A stretch of DNA of 37,555 bases, from contig JASEEU010000012.1 in assembly GCA_030019445.1 (NCBI GenBank), positions 1-37,555 of the forward strand, in the 5' to 3' direction. Below, one piece after another: positions 1-7,885 of the stretch. Position 1 is the first letter of the stretch. The number at the start of each line of letters is the position of its first letter. The notes under the pieces are model-generated. The model had not been told where the DNA came from and did no database searches. It saw nothing but the letters and a program-made list of their open reading frames with translations. Position numbers and translations under genes: made by a program. The stretch is from Anaerosomatales bacterium (GTDB taxonomy: Bacteria; Actinomycetota; Coriobacteriia; Anaerosomatales; Anaerosomataceae).

Positions 1-2513
1 CCATCGACCGGCTCGTGCCCGGCTACTTCGCCCGTGCGGGCGGGGACAAGAAGACCGGGTACGACGGCAGGGCGCACAGCGGCGGGCGAGCGTTCACCAC
101 GCGGTGGGACAGCGCAGCGGAGTTCGGGACGTGCGGCGCGGAGAACGTGAGCGTGCAGGGGGCCGGCAGCGTCACGCTTCCGACGACGACCGTCGAGGCG
201 ACCAAGCTCGCGATGCCGACGATCAGCCCCGCACCGCTCCAGGAGATGCCGCCGATGGGCGATGCGCGGGTCGTGTTCGACGGTGATGCGCAGACGTACT
301 GCTACTGGGACGCCTCGAGCGCCGGTGCCACCTCGGCCAACGGGTATCAGGGCTCGGCAACGGTCCAGATCGACCTGGGCGGGCTCATGCAGGTGGACTC
401 GCTCGTGTGGGACTTCGTCTCGTCGACGTACTCTGCCGATGTGATCGAGGTGCTCGGCAGCGTCGACGGCTCGGCGTGGAGCACGATCGCGAGCAAGGGC
501 ACGCTTGGGACGCAGCTCACGGCCGCGGAGACGCTCGCCGCCGACGCGCAGGCGCGCTACGTGCGCTTCGTGTACCGGCGCGTCTTCTCGGGTGGGTCAG
601 GCTACGTGTACCTTGCCGAGCTCACCGTGAACGGCCGTCCTCTGGAGGGGGACATCGTCGCGCACCCCGACGTCGCACGGGCCGCCACCTTCCAGGGCGG
701 CACGGTACGCTGGAAGAGCACGAACCCCGCCGGGACCGCCGTCAGCGTGGCGGTGCGCGCCTCGGTGAACGGCGGCCAGACGTGGACGGCATGGCAGACG
801 GTCGCCAACGGCGGTTCCATCACGCAGCTGGCCAACGGGGCGGATCTCTCCAACGCGCAGCTCGACGTGCGCGCGACGCTCACCACCTCGGCGCTTGGGC
901 AGACGCCGACGCTCGAGTGGCTCGAAGTCACGGTCACGCGCGGTGACATCCCCGGCACGGTGGCCGAGTGGACGGGCGCAGGCGCTTCGACGACGTGCGC
1001 GAACTGCCATGAGCCGCACGGCGGCGACGAGGCCGCGCTCATGGCCGAGAAGAGCACGGTCGTATGCACGCGCTGTCACCAGGCCGCGTACGGAGGGACG
1101 TACTTCGGCGCGGCCGAGGCCACGGCATCGGTGCACGACGCGGTGACGTGCACCGGGTGCCACGGGTCTCACGGGACCCGCAGCGGCAGCACGGGCGCCT
1201 TCGCCTACCTCCTGGAAGATGACCGCCGGGATGCCTGCTTCTCCTGTCATCCCGAGGTGAAGACGGCCTTCGACGCGCCGGTGAGCGTCGCCGCCGAGTG
1301 GGGACGCCATGACGTGTACGCCGTCGACCAGCATGAGACGGGGAGCCGCATCCGTTGCGGCAACTGTCACTCGGTCCACGCGGAGACCGGCCTGGTCGAT
1401 CCCGATGATGTCGATCGCACCTTCGCGCTCTACCGTGACGACCCCACATCCATCCCCACCGGCGAGGTCGTCGTCTATGCGAGCAGGGACACGCTCATCG
1501 AGGGGACGGCAGGCCAGGAGACGTTCAACTTCGGCAGCGCATCCACGGCCACGCTCACCCAGAGCAACGCGCTGCTGCTCTACTTCGACCTCAGCGGCAT
1601 ACCCGCGGGCGCCACGATCCAGCACGCCGCGCTCGTCTTGTGGGCGACATCAAGCCCGAGCGGCGGCTACACGGTGGCTCCGGCCGCACGCGCATGGCAG
1701 GAGGGGACCGGTACCGGGCAGGCGAACAACGCGTCGATCGACGGCGCGACGTGGTACGAGTGGCGCTACGGCGACAACGCCTGGACGGGCGATGTCGCCG
1801 GTGGCGACTGGGCGGCGGCGGGTGGAGACGCGGGGACGCCCTCGGCGACGAACAGCTTCGCGTCCAGCAACACCTCGCTGAATGTGACGGAGATCGTGCG
1901 CGCCCTGCGACAGGGTACGAACAACGGCGTCATCGTCCGCGGGAGCAGCGCGTCGAGCTCGTTCGCGACGTACCTGCGCGAGTACGGCACCGTGCAGTAC
2001 CGACCGAAGCTTCGGATCACCTACCAGACGGGACCCGCCACCCGACAGGTCCTCGACGACCTCGCGTTCTGCCTGAAGTGCCACGACGGCACGATGCCGA
2101 TGGGCCTCTCGGGACAGTCGCTCACGTGGATCGCCAACGCCTACGCGGCGCGCCCGCACGGCGCCGCGCAGGGCCTCGGTCCCGAATCGCGGACGAACAG
2201 CACCGACCGGGGCGGTGGCGGCCTCAAGGCGCCCTACACGTACGGCATGGACCCGCTGCCGTGCACGACGTGCCATGACCCGCACGGTTCGTCGCTGCCT
2301 TTCCATCTCAAGGAGGTCGTGAACGGTCGGGACATGACCGGCCTCGGCGCGTGGGGCTACGCCAACGTGATCCCGCCGGCGATGGGGATGGCGAGCCCGC
2401 CGTCCACCGGGTGGTTCTGCGGTGCCTGCCACATCTACCCGACGAGCCACAACCGGGAGGGCAGCAGCGGCTGCTCCCCGTGCCACGGCCACACCGGCTC
2501 CCGCGGAGGATAG
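1..2513 (+). CDS. Multiheme c-type cytochrome with discoidin-like and DNRLRE-like domains (5' end outside window)
   Basis: The reading frame is open back to base 1, so the true start and any signal peptide lie upstream; residues are numbered from the GTG at 15. Nine CxxCH heme-binding motifs are visible, at nt 996, 1065, 1149, 1236, 1356, 2070, 2262, 2418 and 2472. The order of modules is: a beta-rich F5/8 type C (discoidin)-like domain around residues 80-205; a second beta-sandwich around 215-310; five hemes of the doubled-CxxCH type (328-452); a DNRLRE-like beta domain (about 490-675); and four C-terminal hemes (686-824). Known for such families: covalent heme c attached outside the cytoplasm, and electron transfer at or beyond the cell surface. 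The adhesive-type modules suggest attachment to a surface, wall polymer or extracellular partner (inference). No cytochrome-maturation genes are in the window. It ends 53 bp before the hrcA promoter and has no clear terminator. Confidence 0.85.
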   Translation, partial: IDRLVPGYFARAGGDKKTGYDGRAHSGGRAFTTRWDSAAEFGTCGAENVSVQGAGSVTLPTTTVEATKLAMPTISPAPLQEMPPMGDARVVFDGDAQTYCYWDASSAGATSANGYQGSATVQIDLGGLMQVDSLVWDFVSSTYSADVIEVLGSVDGSAWSTIASKGTLGTQLTAAETLAADAQARYVRFVYRRVFSGGSGYVYLAELTVNGRPLEGDIVAHPDVARAATFQGGTVRWKSTNPAGTAVSVAVRASVNGGQTWTAWQTVANGGSITQLANGADLSNAQLDVRATLTTSALGQTPTLEWLEVTVTRGDIPGTVAEWTGAGASTTCANCHEPHGGDEAALMAEKSTVVCTRCHQAAYGGTYFGAAEATASVHDAVTCTGCHGSHGTRSGSTGAFAYLLEDDRRDACFSCHPEVKTAFDAPVSVAAEWGRHDVYAVDQHETGSRIRCGNCHSVHAETGLVDPDDVDRTFALYRDDPTSIPTGEVVVYASRDTLIEGTAGQETFNFGSASTATLTQSNALLLYFDLSGIPAGATIQHAALVLWATSSPSGGYTVAPAARAWQEGTGTGQANNASIDGATWYEWRYGDNAWTGDVAGGDWAAAGGDAGTPSATNSFASSNTSLNVTEIVRALRQGTNNGVIVRGSSASSSFATYLREYGTVQYRPKLRITYQTGPATRQVLDDLAFCLKCHDGTMPMGLSGQSLTWIANAYAARPHGAAQGLGPESRTNSTDRGGGGLKAPYTYGMDPLPCTTCHDPHGSSLPFHLKEVVNGRDMTGLGAWGYANVIPPAMGMASPPSTGWFCGACHIYPTSHNREGSSGCSPCHGHTGSRGG

Positions 2514-2565
2514 CGGACGCCTCGGGATAGCTGCGGCTCGTCGCAGTGCGACCCTGCCGCCGCGT

Positions 2566-2595
2566 TTGACCCTCGGCGGGTATGCGACCTATCAT
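2566..2595 (+). promoter_or_regulatory. Sigma-70-type promoter of hrcA operon
   Basis: A -35 box TTGACC (2566-2571) and a -10 box TATCAT (2590-2595) are separated by 18 bp. Transcription would start near 2602, inside the CIRCE operator, so bound repressor would block RNA polymerase directly. Confidence 0.75.
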
Positions 2596-2598
2596 CGT

Positions 2599-2625
2599 CT
2601 GGCACTCGGCGCCCGAGAGTGCCAG
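2599..2625 (+). promoter_or_regulatory. CIRCE operator (HrcA-binding inverted repeat), GC-rich variant
   Basis: This is a perfect 9-bp inverted repeat, CTGGCACTC then nine bases then GAGTGCCAG. It matches the CIRCE layout (consensus TTAGCACTC-N9-GAGTGCTAA) with only the outer bases changed toward GC. It lies just downstream of the -10 box, and its last bases begin the Shine-Dalgarno sequence of hrcA (AGGAGGG, 2624-2630). This is direct evidence that HrcA represses its own operon. Confidence 0.93.
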
Positions 2626-2636
2626 GAGGGTATCGC

Positions 2637-3656
2637 ATGCACAGCGAACGCCGGCGGACGGTGCTGTCCGCCCTCATCAACGAGTATGTGGCCAGCAGCC
2701 AGCCGGTGGGCAGCAAGGTGCTCGTCGAGCGCTATCGGCTCGGGTGCAGCCCAGCGACCGTGCGCAACGAGCTCGCCGCGCTCGAGGACGGCGGATACGT
2801 CTACCAGCCGCACGTCTCGGCCGGACGCGTGCCCACCGATAGCGGGTATCGCGCCTTCGTGGACGATGTGGCCGAGCGCCACACCGACGAGCTGCCGGCC
2901 TCAGAGGTGGACGCCATCCACGCGCGCTACGAGCGCGTGGAGCACGAGCTGGCCGAGGTGATGCGCGAGACGGCCACGGTGCTCTCGACGCTCACCGAAT
3001 GCGCGGCGGTCGTCGCGGCTCCGACGCTCCGGCGGGCGCGCATCCGCCGCGTCTCGCTCGTGGGGATCGGTCCGGCGCGCGCGACCGTGGTCGTCGTGAC
3101 GGACTCGGGGCAAGTGGCGAACCGCAGCGTCGAGTTCGACCAGCCGCTCGAGGGCGAGGCGCTCGCCGAGGTCGAACGCTACGTGGACGGCGCGCTCCGC
3201 GACCTGGTAGGCGCCGAGGTGGCGTTCCTGCGCGATCGCATCGAGGGCGTCCCCGGAGCTGAGGCGCAGGCGACGCTCGCGGTCTTCGAGGAGGTCATCG
3301 ACTGCCTGGTGGAGGCCGATGAGGACCGCGTGCTGACACACGGCGTCACCGCGCTGCTGCGCCAGCCGGAGTTCACGGACGCCGACGCGATCCGTCCGGT
3401 CGTCGCGCTGCTGGAAGACTCGATCACGGTGCTGCACGTGCTCTCGGACGTGATGCAGTCGCCCGATGTCGTAGTGCGCATCGGGAGCGAGAACCGGGTC
3501 GACGGCCTGACGCGGATGAGCTTCGTCGCGCACCACTACGGGAGCGGCGACGCCGGCGGCATCGTCGGCGTCCTCGGCCCCACACGCATGGACTATCCGC
3601 GCGCGATGGCCACGGTCCGCACCGTGGCGTCGACGCTCTCAGACCATCTCGGCTAG
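2637..3656 (+). CDS. hrcA: Heat-inducible transcription repressor HrcA
   Basis: This 339-aa protein has the usual HrcA length. The N-terminal winged helix ([18 protein letters not shown], then SQPVGSK and [23 protein letters not shown]) is the classic HrcA DNA-binding signature. It is followed by the GAF-like dimerisation region and a C-terminal segment with the family pattern around GSENRVDGL. HrcA binds CIRCE and represses chaperone genes until heat or unfolded protein titrates GroEL. I chose ATG 2637, seven bases after AGGAGGG, over the in-frame GTG at 2619, which lies inside the operator. It is followed directly by dnaJ, whereas grpE and dnaK, often in the same operon, are absent and presumably lie elsewhere. 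Confidence 0.96.
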   Translation: MHSERRRTVLSALINEYVASSQPVGSKVLVERYRLGCSPATVRNELAALEDGGYVYQPHVSAGRVPTDSGYRAFVDDVAERHTDELPASEVDAIHARYERVEHELAEVMRETATVLSTLTECAAVVAAPTLRRARIRRVSLVGIGPARATVVVVTDSGQVANRSVEFDQPLEGEALAEVERYVDGALRDLVGAEVAFLRDRIEGVPGAEAQATLAVFEEVIDCLVEADEDRVLTHGVTALLRQPEFTDADAIRPVVALLEDSITVLHVLSDVMQSPDVVVRIGSENRVDGLTRMSFVAHHYGSGDAGGIVGVLGPTRMDYPRAMATVRTVASTLSDHLG

Positions 3657-3681
3657 ACCGGGAGGCGAGGAGACCGACCGT

Positions 3682-4803
3682 ATGGCAGCTGCTAAGGACT
3701 ACTACGCGACGCTCGGCGTCGAGCGGACCGCGTCCACCGACGAGATCAAGAAGGCGTTCCGCCGTAAAGCGCGCGAGTCGCATCCCGACGTCGCGGGCGA
3801 CGACGGCGCCGAGGAGCGCTTCAAGGAGATCAACGAGGCGTACGAGGTCCTCTCGGACCCCGAGAAGCGCCAGATGTACGACCGCTTCGGCACGGCGGAT
3901 CCCCGCCAGGTGGGCTACGGCGGCCCCGGGGACGTCGGCGACTTCTTCGGCGGGTTCGAGGACCTGTTCTCGGTGTTCATGGGCGGCATGGGCAACGTGG
4001 GCGCGACGCGCACCGTGCGCACCGAGGGCCGGGACATGCGGGCCCGGCTGACGGTCACGCTGCTCGAGGCGGCCGAGGGTGTCGAGCGCGAGCTCACCAT
4101 CAGGCGACCGGCGCCGTGCGCGGCGTGCGACGCGAGCGGCGCGGCGCCGGGCGGCGAGGTGAAGACGTGCCCCGACTGCGGCGGCACGGGACAGCGCCGC
4201 ACGCAGCGGCGGACGATCCTCGGCGTCATGCAGTCGGTGACGGCGTGCGATCGCTGCGGGGCGACCGGGCGCGTCGCCGAGCCGCCGTGCCCCGAGTGCA
4301 CGGGGAGCGGTCGCGCTATGGCCGAGGAGACGGTGACCGTTCGGGTCCCCGCGGGCGTGATGGACGGCACGACGCTGCGCATGCCCGAGAAGGGCGAGGC
4401 CGGCCTGCGCGGCGCGAGGGCAGGCGACCTGCTCGTCACGATCACGGTGCTGCCGCACGAGTTCCTGCTGCGCGAGGGCGACGACCTGCACGAGATGGTC
4501 CCCGTCAACATCGCTCAGGCCGCGCTCGGCGCGACCATCAGCGTCCCGGGGCTGTTCGGTGATGTGGAGGCGGCGTTCGGGGGCGGAGCGCAGTCGGGCG
4601 ACGTGGTGCGCGTGAAGGGCGAGGGCATGCCCCGGGTGCGTGGCACCGGGCGCGGCGACCTCGTGGTGCACCTGAAAGTCGAGGTCCCGCGCAAGCTCGA
4701 CAAGCGCCAGAAGGAGCTGCTGGCCGAGCTCGGCGAGACGTTCGGCACCGAGACCGGCCGGCCCACGCCGCTCGACCGGCTGAAGGACTGGTTGACCGGC
4801 TGA
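3682..4803 (+). CDS. dnaJ: Chaperone protein DnaJ (Hsp40)
   Basis: This 373-aa type I J-protein stimulates the ATPase of DnaK and holds unfolded clients. The J domain covers residues 5-70 with the HPD motif at 34-36. It is followed by a Gly/Phe-rich linker ([17 protein letters not shown]) and a zinc-finger domain from Cys146 with four CxxCxGxG-type repeats ([32 protein letters not shown]). The client-binding beta domains and dimerisation end complete the protein. A GGAGGCGAGGAG ribosome site precedes ATG 3682. The gene starts 25 bp after hrcA and is therefore under CIRCE control. Its stop overlaps the rsmE start (TGATG). The linker is short, so this is the DnaJ2-like copy found beside hrcA in actinobacteria; a second dnaJ may sit with dnaK elsewhere (inference). 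Confidence 0.96.
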   Translation: MAAAKDYYATLGVERTASTDEIKKAFRRKARESHPDVAGDDGAEERFKEINEAYEVLSDPEKRQMYDRFGTADPRQVGYGGPGDVGDFFGGFEDLFSVFMGGMGNVGATRTVRTEGRDMRARLTVTLLEAAEGVERELTIRRPAPCAACDASGAAPGGEVKTCPDCGGTGQRRTQRRTILGVMQSVTACDRCGATGRVAEPPCPECTGSGRAMAEETVTVRVPAGVMDGTTLRMPEKGEAGLRGARAGDLLVTITVLPHEFLLREGDDLHEMVPVNIAQAALGATISVPGLFGDVEAAFGGGAQSGDVVRVKGEGMPRVRGTGRGDLVVHLKVEVPRKLDKRQKELLAELGETFGTETGRPTPLDRLKDWLTG

Positions 4804-5564
4804 TGGCCCTCCACCGCTTCTTCTGCGAAGGCCCGCTGCCGGCGGAGAGCGGCACGCTGTCTCTCTCGGCGGCGGACATCCACCACGTCCGCGACGTCCT
4901 GCGTCTCGCTCCCGGCGACGAGGTCGTCTGCGTGGGTGCCGACGGCATCGCCGCTCGCGTGCGTCTCACGCTGGTGGCCGAGACGATCGAGGGCACGGTC
5001 CTCGGGGAGCTGCCGCCCGCACGGCTGCCGCGCGTGACGCTCGTGCAGGGGGTGGGCAAGGGCGAGAAGATGGACGCGGTGGTCCGCCAGTGCACCGAGA
5101 TCGGCGTGGAGCGGATCGTGCCGCTCACGAGCTCACGCACGGTGGTGCGCCTCGATGCGCGCAAGGCCGAGGCGCGGCGCGAGCGCTGGCAGCGCATCGC
5201 CGCCGAGGCCGCCAAGCAGGCGCAACGCGACGCCGTCCCGGAGGTGGCTGCGGTCTCGACGCTCGCGGACGTCGCCGCGGAGCTTGGGCGCCACGCGCTG
5301 GCGCTCGTCTGCTGGGAGGACGCCGAGGCCGAGGGTGTGCGCGCCGCCATCGCGCGTCACGCTCCGGCGCCCGGCGCGAGCGTGGCGGTCGTCGTCGGCC
5401 CGGAGGGCGGCTTGTCCGCCGAGGAGGTCGACGCCCTCATCGACGCGGGCGCGGTGCCCGTGAGCCTCGGTCCGACCATCCTGCGCACCGAGACGGCGGG
5501 CGTGGTGGCGAGCGCCCTCGTCATCCACGAGCTCGGAGGGCTGGGGGGCGAGCCGCGTGCGTGA
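4803..5564 (+). CDS. rsmE: 16S rRNA (uracil1498-N3)-methyltransferase RsmE
   Basis: This 253-aa SPOUT-class methyltransferase makes m3U1498 in 16S rRNA. An N-terminal PUA-like domain (HHVRDVLRLAPGDEV) is followed by the catalytic fold with KGEKMDAVVRQCTEIGV, then WQRIAAEAAKQAQR, VVVGPEGGLS and the C-terminal knot segment LGPTILRTETAGVVA, all hallmark RsmE stretches. The start ATG overlaps the dnaJ stop and its own 3' end overlaps mtaB by 8 bp, which indicates translational coupling within the heat-shock operon. The dnaJ-rsmE-mtaB neighbourhood is also known in Bacillus. Confidence 0.95.
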   Translation: MALHRFFCEGPLPAESGTLSLSAADIHHVRDVLRLAPGDEVVCVGADGIAARVRLTLVAETIEGTVLGELPPARLPRVTLVQGVGKGEKMDAVVRQCTEIGVERIVPLTSSRTVVRLDARKAEARRERWQRIAAEAAKQAQRDAVPEVAAVSTLADVAAELGRHALALVCWEDAEAEGVRAAIARHAPAPGASVAVVVGPEGGLSAEEVDALIDAGAVPVSLGPTILRTETAGVVASALVIHELGGLGGEPRA

Positions 5565-6813
5565 CGCGCGTGTCGCCTTTCGGACGCTCGGCTGCAAGGT
5601 GAACCAGGTGGAGGCCGAGTCGATCGCCGCCGAGCTCCTCGGCAGGGGCGTTCAGATCGTGGCCGAGGAGGACGCCGAGGTCGTGATCGTCACGACGTGC
5701 ACCGTGACCGGCGAAGCCGACCGCAAGGCGCGCAAGGCCGTCCGCCATGCGCTCCGGCTTCCCGCCGAACCCGTCGTCGTGGTGACCGGCTGCCTGGCGG
5801 CCACTGACGGCGCCGAGCTCGCGGCGCTCGGCGAGCGCGTGGTCGTGGAGGCCGACAAGACCGCTGTCGCCGCCCGGGTCGGCACGCTCGTGAAGACGTC
5901 CCGGCGGCGGAAGCGGTCGGCGGTGCGAGTAGGCGAGCGGTTCCACACGCGCGCCATGGTCAAGGTGCAGGACGGGTGCGACGCGTTCTGCGCGTACTGC
6001 ATCGTGCCGCACGCACGCGGCGTGCCGACGTCGGTACCGCACGCCGATGTGCTCGCCGAGGTCGAACGGCTCGTCTCGGCGGGTGTGGCCGAAGTGGTGC
6101 TGACCGGCATCAACATCGGCCGGTACGACGATGACGGGATGCGCCTGCCCGGACTGCTGCGCGCGATCGCCGCGACCGGCGTCCCGCGCGTGCGCGTCTC
6201 CAGCATCGAACCCGAGGACGTGACCGAGCCGTTCCTCGCGGCGGCTGCCGAGACGCGCGCGTTCTGCCGCCACCTCCACGTGCCGCTGCAGTCCGGGTGC
6301 GACCGGACGCTCGCCGCTATGGGCCGCCGCTACGACACCGCCGGCTTCGCCGCGATGCTCGCGCGGGCCCGCGCGGCGCTGCCCGACGTCGCGGTCACGA
6401 CCGACGTGCTCGTGGGCTTTCCCGGCGAGACGGACGTTGACTTCGCGCAGACCCTCACCTTCGTTCGGGAGTGCTTCTTCACGCGCCTCCACGTGTTCCG
6501 CTACTCCGTGCGCAGCGGCACGCGGGCCGCCGATCTGCCCGGCCGGGTCCCGCCTGACATCCTCGCGACACGCGCCGCCGCGATGCGCCACCTCGACGCG
6601 GCGTGCCGGCGAGCCTTCTCGGCCTCGATGGTGGGCGAGACGGTCGAGCTGCTCGTCGAGCGCATCGTCGACTCGCCGGACGGCCCCATGGCCGAGGGCA
6701 CGACGCGCGAGTACCTCCATGTGAGCGCTCCGGGCGCGGGGCGGACGGTCGGCGAGGTGGCCGAGGTCCGCATCGAGGCCCTCGAGGGAGGCCGGCTGCG
6801 GGGTAAATGGTAG
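5557..6813 (+). CDS. mtaB: tRNA (t6A37-C2) methylthiotransferase MtaB
   Basis: This 418-aa radical-SAM enzyme converts t6A37 to ms2t6A37 in tRNAs that read ANN codons. The N-terminal UPF0004 half carries three cluster-binding cysteines (in TLGCKVNQ, VTTCTVTG and VVTGCLA). The radical-SAM CxxxCxxC motif is C141-C145-C148 (GCDAFCAYC). A TRAM-like beta domain closes the protein. TLGCKVNQ and PHARG favour MtaB over MiaB or RimO. The GTG at 5557 follows a G-rich ribosome site (GGAGGGCTGGGG) and overlaps rsmE. The stop codon TAG is also the first three bases of a possible -10 box TAGAAT. Confidence 0.93.
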   Translation: MRDARVAFRTLGCKVNQVEAESIAAELLGRGVQIVAEEDAEVVIVTTCTVTGEADRKARKAVRHALRLPAEPVVVVTGCLAATDGAELAALGERVVVEADKTAVAARVGTLVKTSRRRKRSAVRVGERFHTRAMVKVQDGCDAFCAYCIVPHARGVPTSVPHADVLAEVERLVSAGVAEVVLTGINIGRYDDDGMRLPGLLRAIAATGVPRVRVSSIEPEDVTEPFLAAAAETRAFCRHLHVPLQSGCDRTLAAMGRRYDTAGFAAMLARARAALPDVAVTTDVLVGFPGETDVDFAQTLTFVRECFFTRLHVFRYSVRSGTRAADLPGRVPPDILATRAAAMRHLDAACRRAFSASMVGETVELLVERIVDSPDGPMAEGTTREYLHVSAPGAGRTVGEVAEVRIEALEGGRLRGKW

Positions 6814-6816
6814 AAT
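6811..6816 (+). promoter_or_regulatory. Possible -10 box (TAGAAT) for the phoH operon
   Basis: TAGAAT begins on the mtaB stop codon, and the same hexamer is the -10 of the clearer hppA promoter. No convincing -35 lies 16-19 bp upstream. The 97-bp gap up to the phoH start also holds a small hairpin (GCCGCT-GCT-AGCGGC, 6865-6879). A separate transcript start here is plausible but unproven. Confidence 0.35.
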
Positions 6817-6910
6817 ACCCGTGGTCGCGCGACGCGGCCCCGCGGCGGCCCGGTCGGCCGCATCGCCGCTGCTAGCGGCAGAGATGCGACAACGAGACGA
6901 GGTACGATCC

Positions 6911-7885
6911 GTGGCAGACGATACGCAGGTCCGGCTCATCGTCCCGCCGGACCTGGCGATGCTCGATCTTCTCGGCGAAGGCGATCACCTCCTCAAACTC
7001 ATCGAAGCCCAGTTCGAATCGGACATCATCGTCCGCGGCAACGAGATCACCATCTCCGGTGACAGCACCGAAGCCCAGGCGGTCTCGACGCTGTTCACCG
7101 AGCTCATGGCGCTGGTCGAGAAGGGGGAGCGGCTCACGCCGGACAGCCTCGATCGCGTGATCGAGATGCTCAGGCAGGGGGAGTGCTCGCCCACGAGCGT
7201 GTTCTCCGACGTGTTGCTCACGCACCGCGGCAAGACGCTCCGTCCCAAGACCGCAGGCCAGAAGCGCTATGTCGACGCCATCCGCAAGAACACGGTGACG
7301 TTCGGCATCGGCCCGGCCGGCACCGGCAAGACGTACCTCGCCATGGCGATGGCCGTCGACGCGCTGCGCAAGAAGGAGGTCGGCCGCATCATCCTGACGC
7401 GCCCGGCCGTGGAAGCGGGTGAGAAGCTCGGCTATCTGCCCGGCACCCTCTACGAGAAGGTGGACCCGTACCTGCGTCCGCTCTACGACGCGCTCTTCGA
7501 CATGATGGATATCGAGAAGTCGCAGGCGCTCACGGACCGCGGCGTCATCGAGGTCGCGCCGCTCGCCTTCATGCGCGGCCGCACCCTCAACGACAGCTTC
7601 GTGATCCTCGACGAAGCCCAGAACACCTCGCCCGAGCAGATGAAGATGTTCCTCACGCGCCTCGGTTTCGGCAGCAAGGTGGTCGTCACCGGCGACGTCA
7701 CACAGATCGACCTCGCCGGCGGCAAGTCCGGCCTGAAGGAGGTCCGTGACATCCTGTCGGGCGTGCGCGATGTCGCGTTCGTCGAGCTGACGTCCAAAGA
7801 CGTGGTGCGTCATCGGCTCGTGCAGCGCATCGTCACGGCGTACCACGAGTATGAAGAGCGGAAGGCGCAGGAGCCCGATGCCTAG
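6911..7885 (+). CDS. phoH: PhoH-family P-loop ATPase
   Basis: This 324-aa protein has a short N-terminal domain with a KH-like segment (VRGNEITISGD) and a PhoH ATPase core. The Walker A motif GPAGTGKT covers residues 134-141 with Lys140, and the Walker B region is SFVILDEAQNTSPEQMKMFLTR. The family is linked to RNA metabolism (PhoH2 relatives are RNA helicase/RNase proteins) and commonly neighbours ybeY, as here. I chose GTG 6911 because GACGAGG precedes it by about 8 bases and the length fits the family. An in-frame ATG at 6884 and an upstream GTG at 6821 lack a good ribosome site. The 3' end overlaps the next start by 8 bp. Confidence 0.9.
   Translation: MADDTQVRLIVPPDLAMLDLLGEGDHLLKLIEAQFESDIIVRGNEITISGDSTEAQAVSTLFTELMALVEKGERLTPDSLDRVIEMLRQGECSPTSVFSDVLLTHRGKTLRPKTAGQKRYVDAIRKNTVTFGIGPAGTGKTYLAMAMAVDALRKKEVGRIILTRPAVEAGEKLGYLPGTLYEKVDPYLRPLYDALFDMMDIEKSQALTDRGVIEVAPLAFMRGRTLNDSFVILDEAQNTSPEQMKMFLTRLGFGSKVVVTGDVTQIDLAGGKSGLKEVRDILSGVRDVAFVELTSKDVVRHRLVQRIVTAYHEYEERKAQEPDA

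Noticed and set aside
2514-2565. Terminator after the multiheme cytochrome
   Set aside because: Only a 5-bp stem (CTGCG/CGCAG) and no T-run are present.
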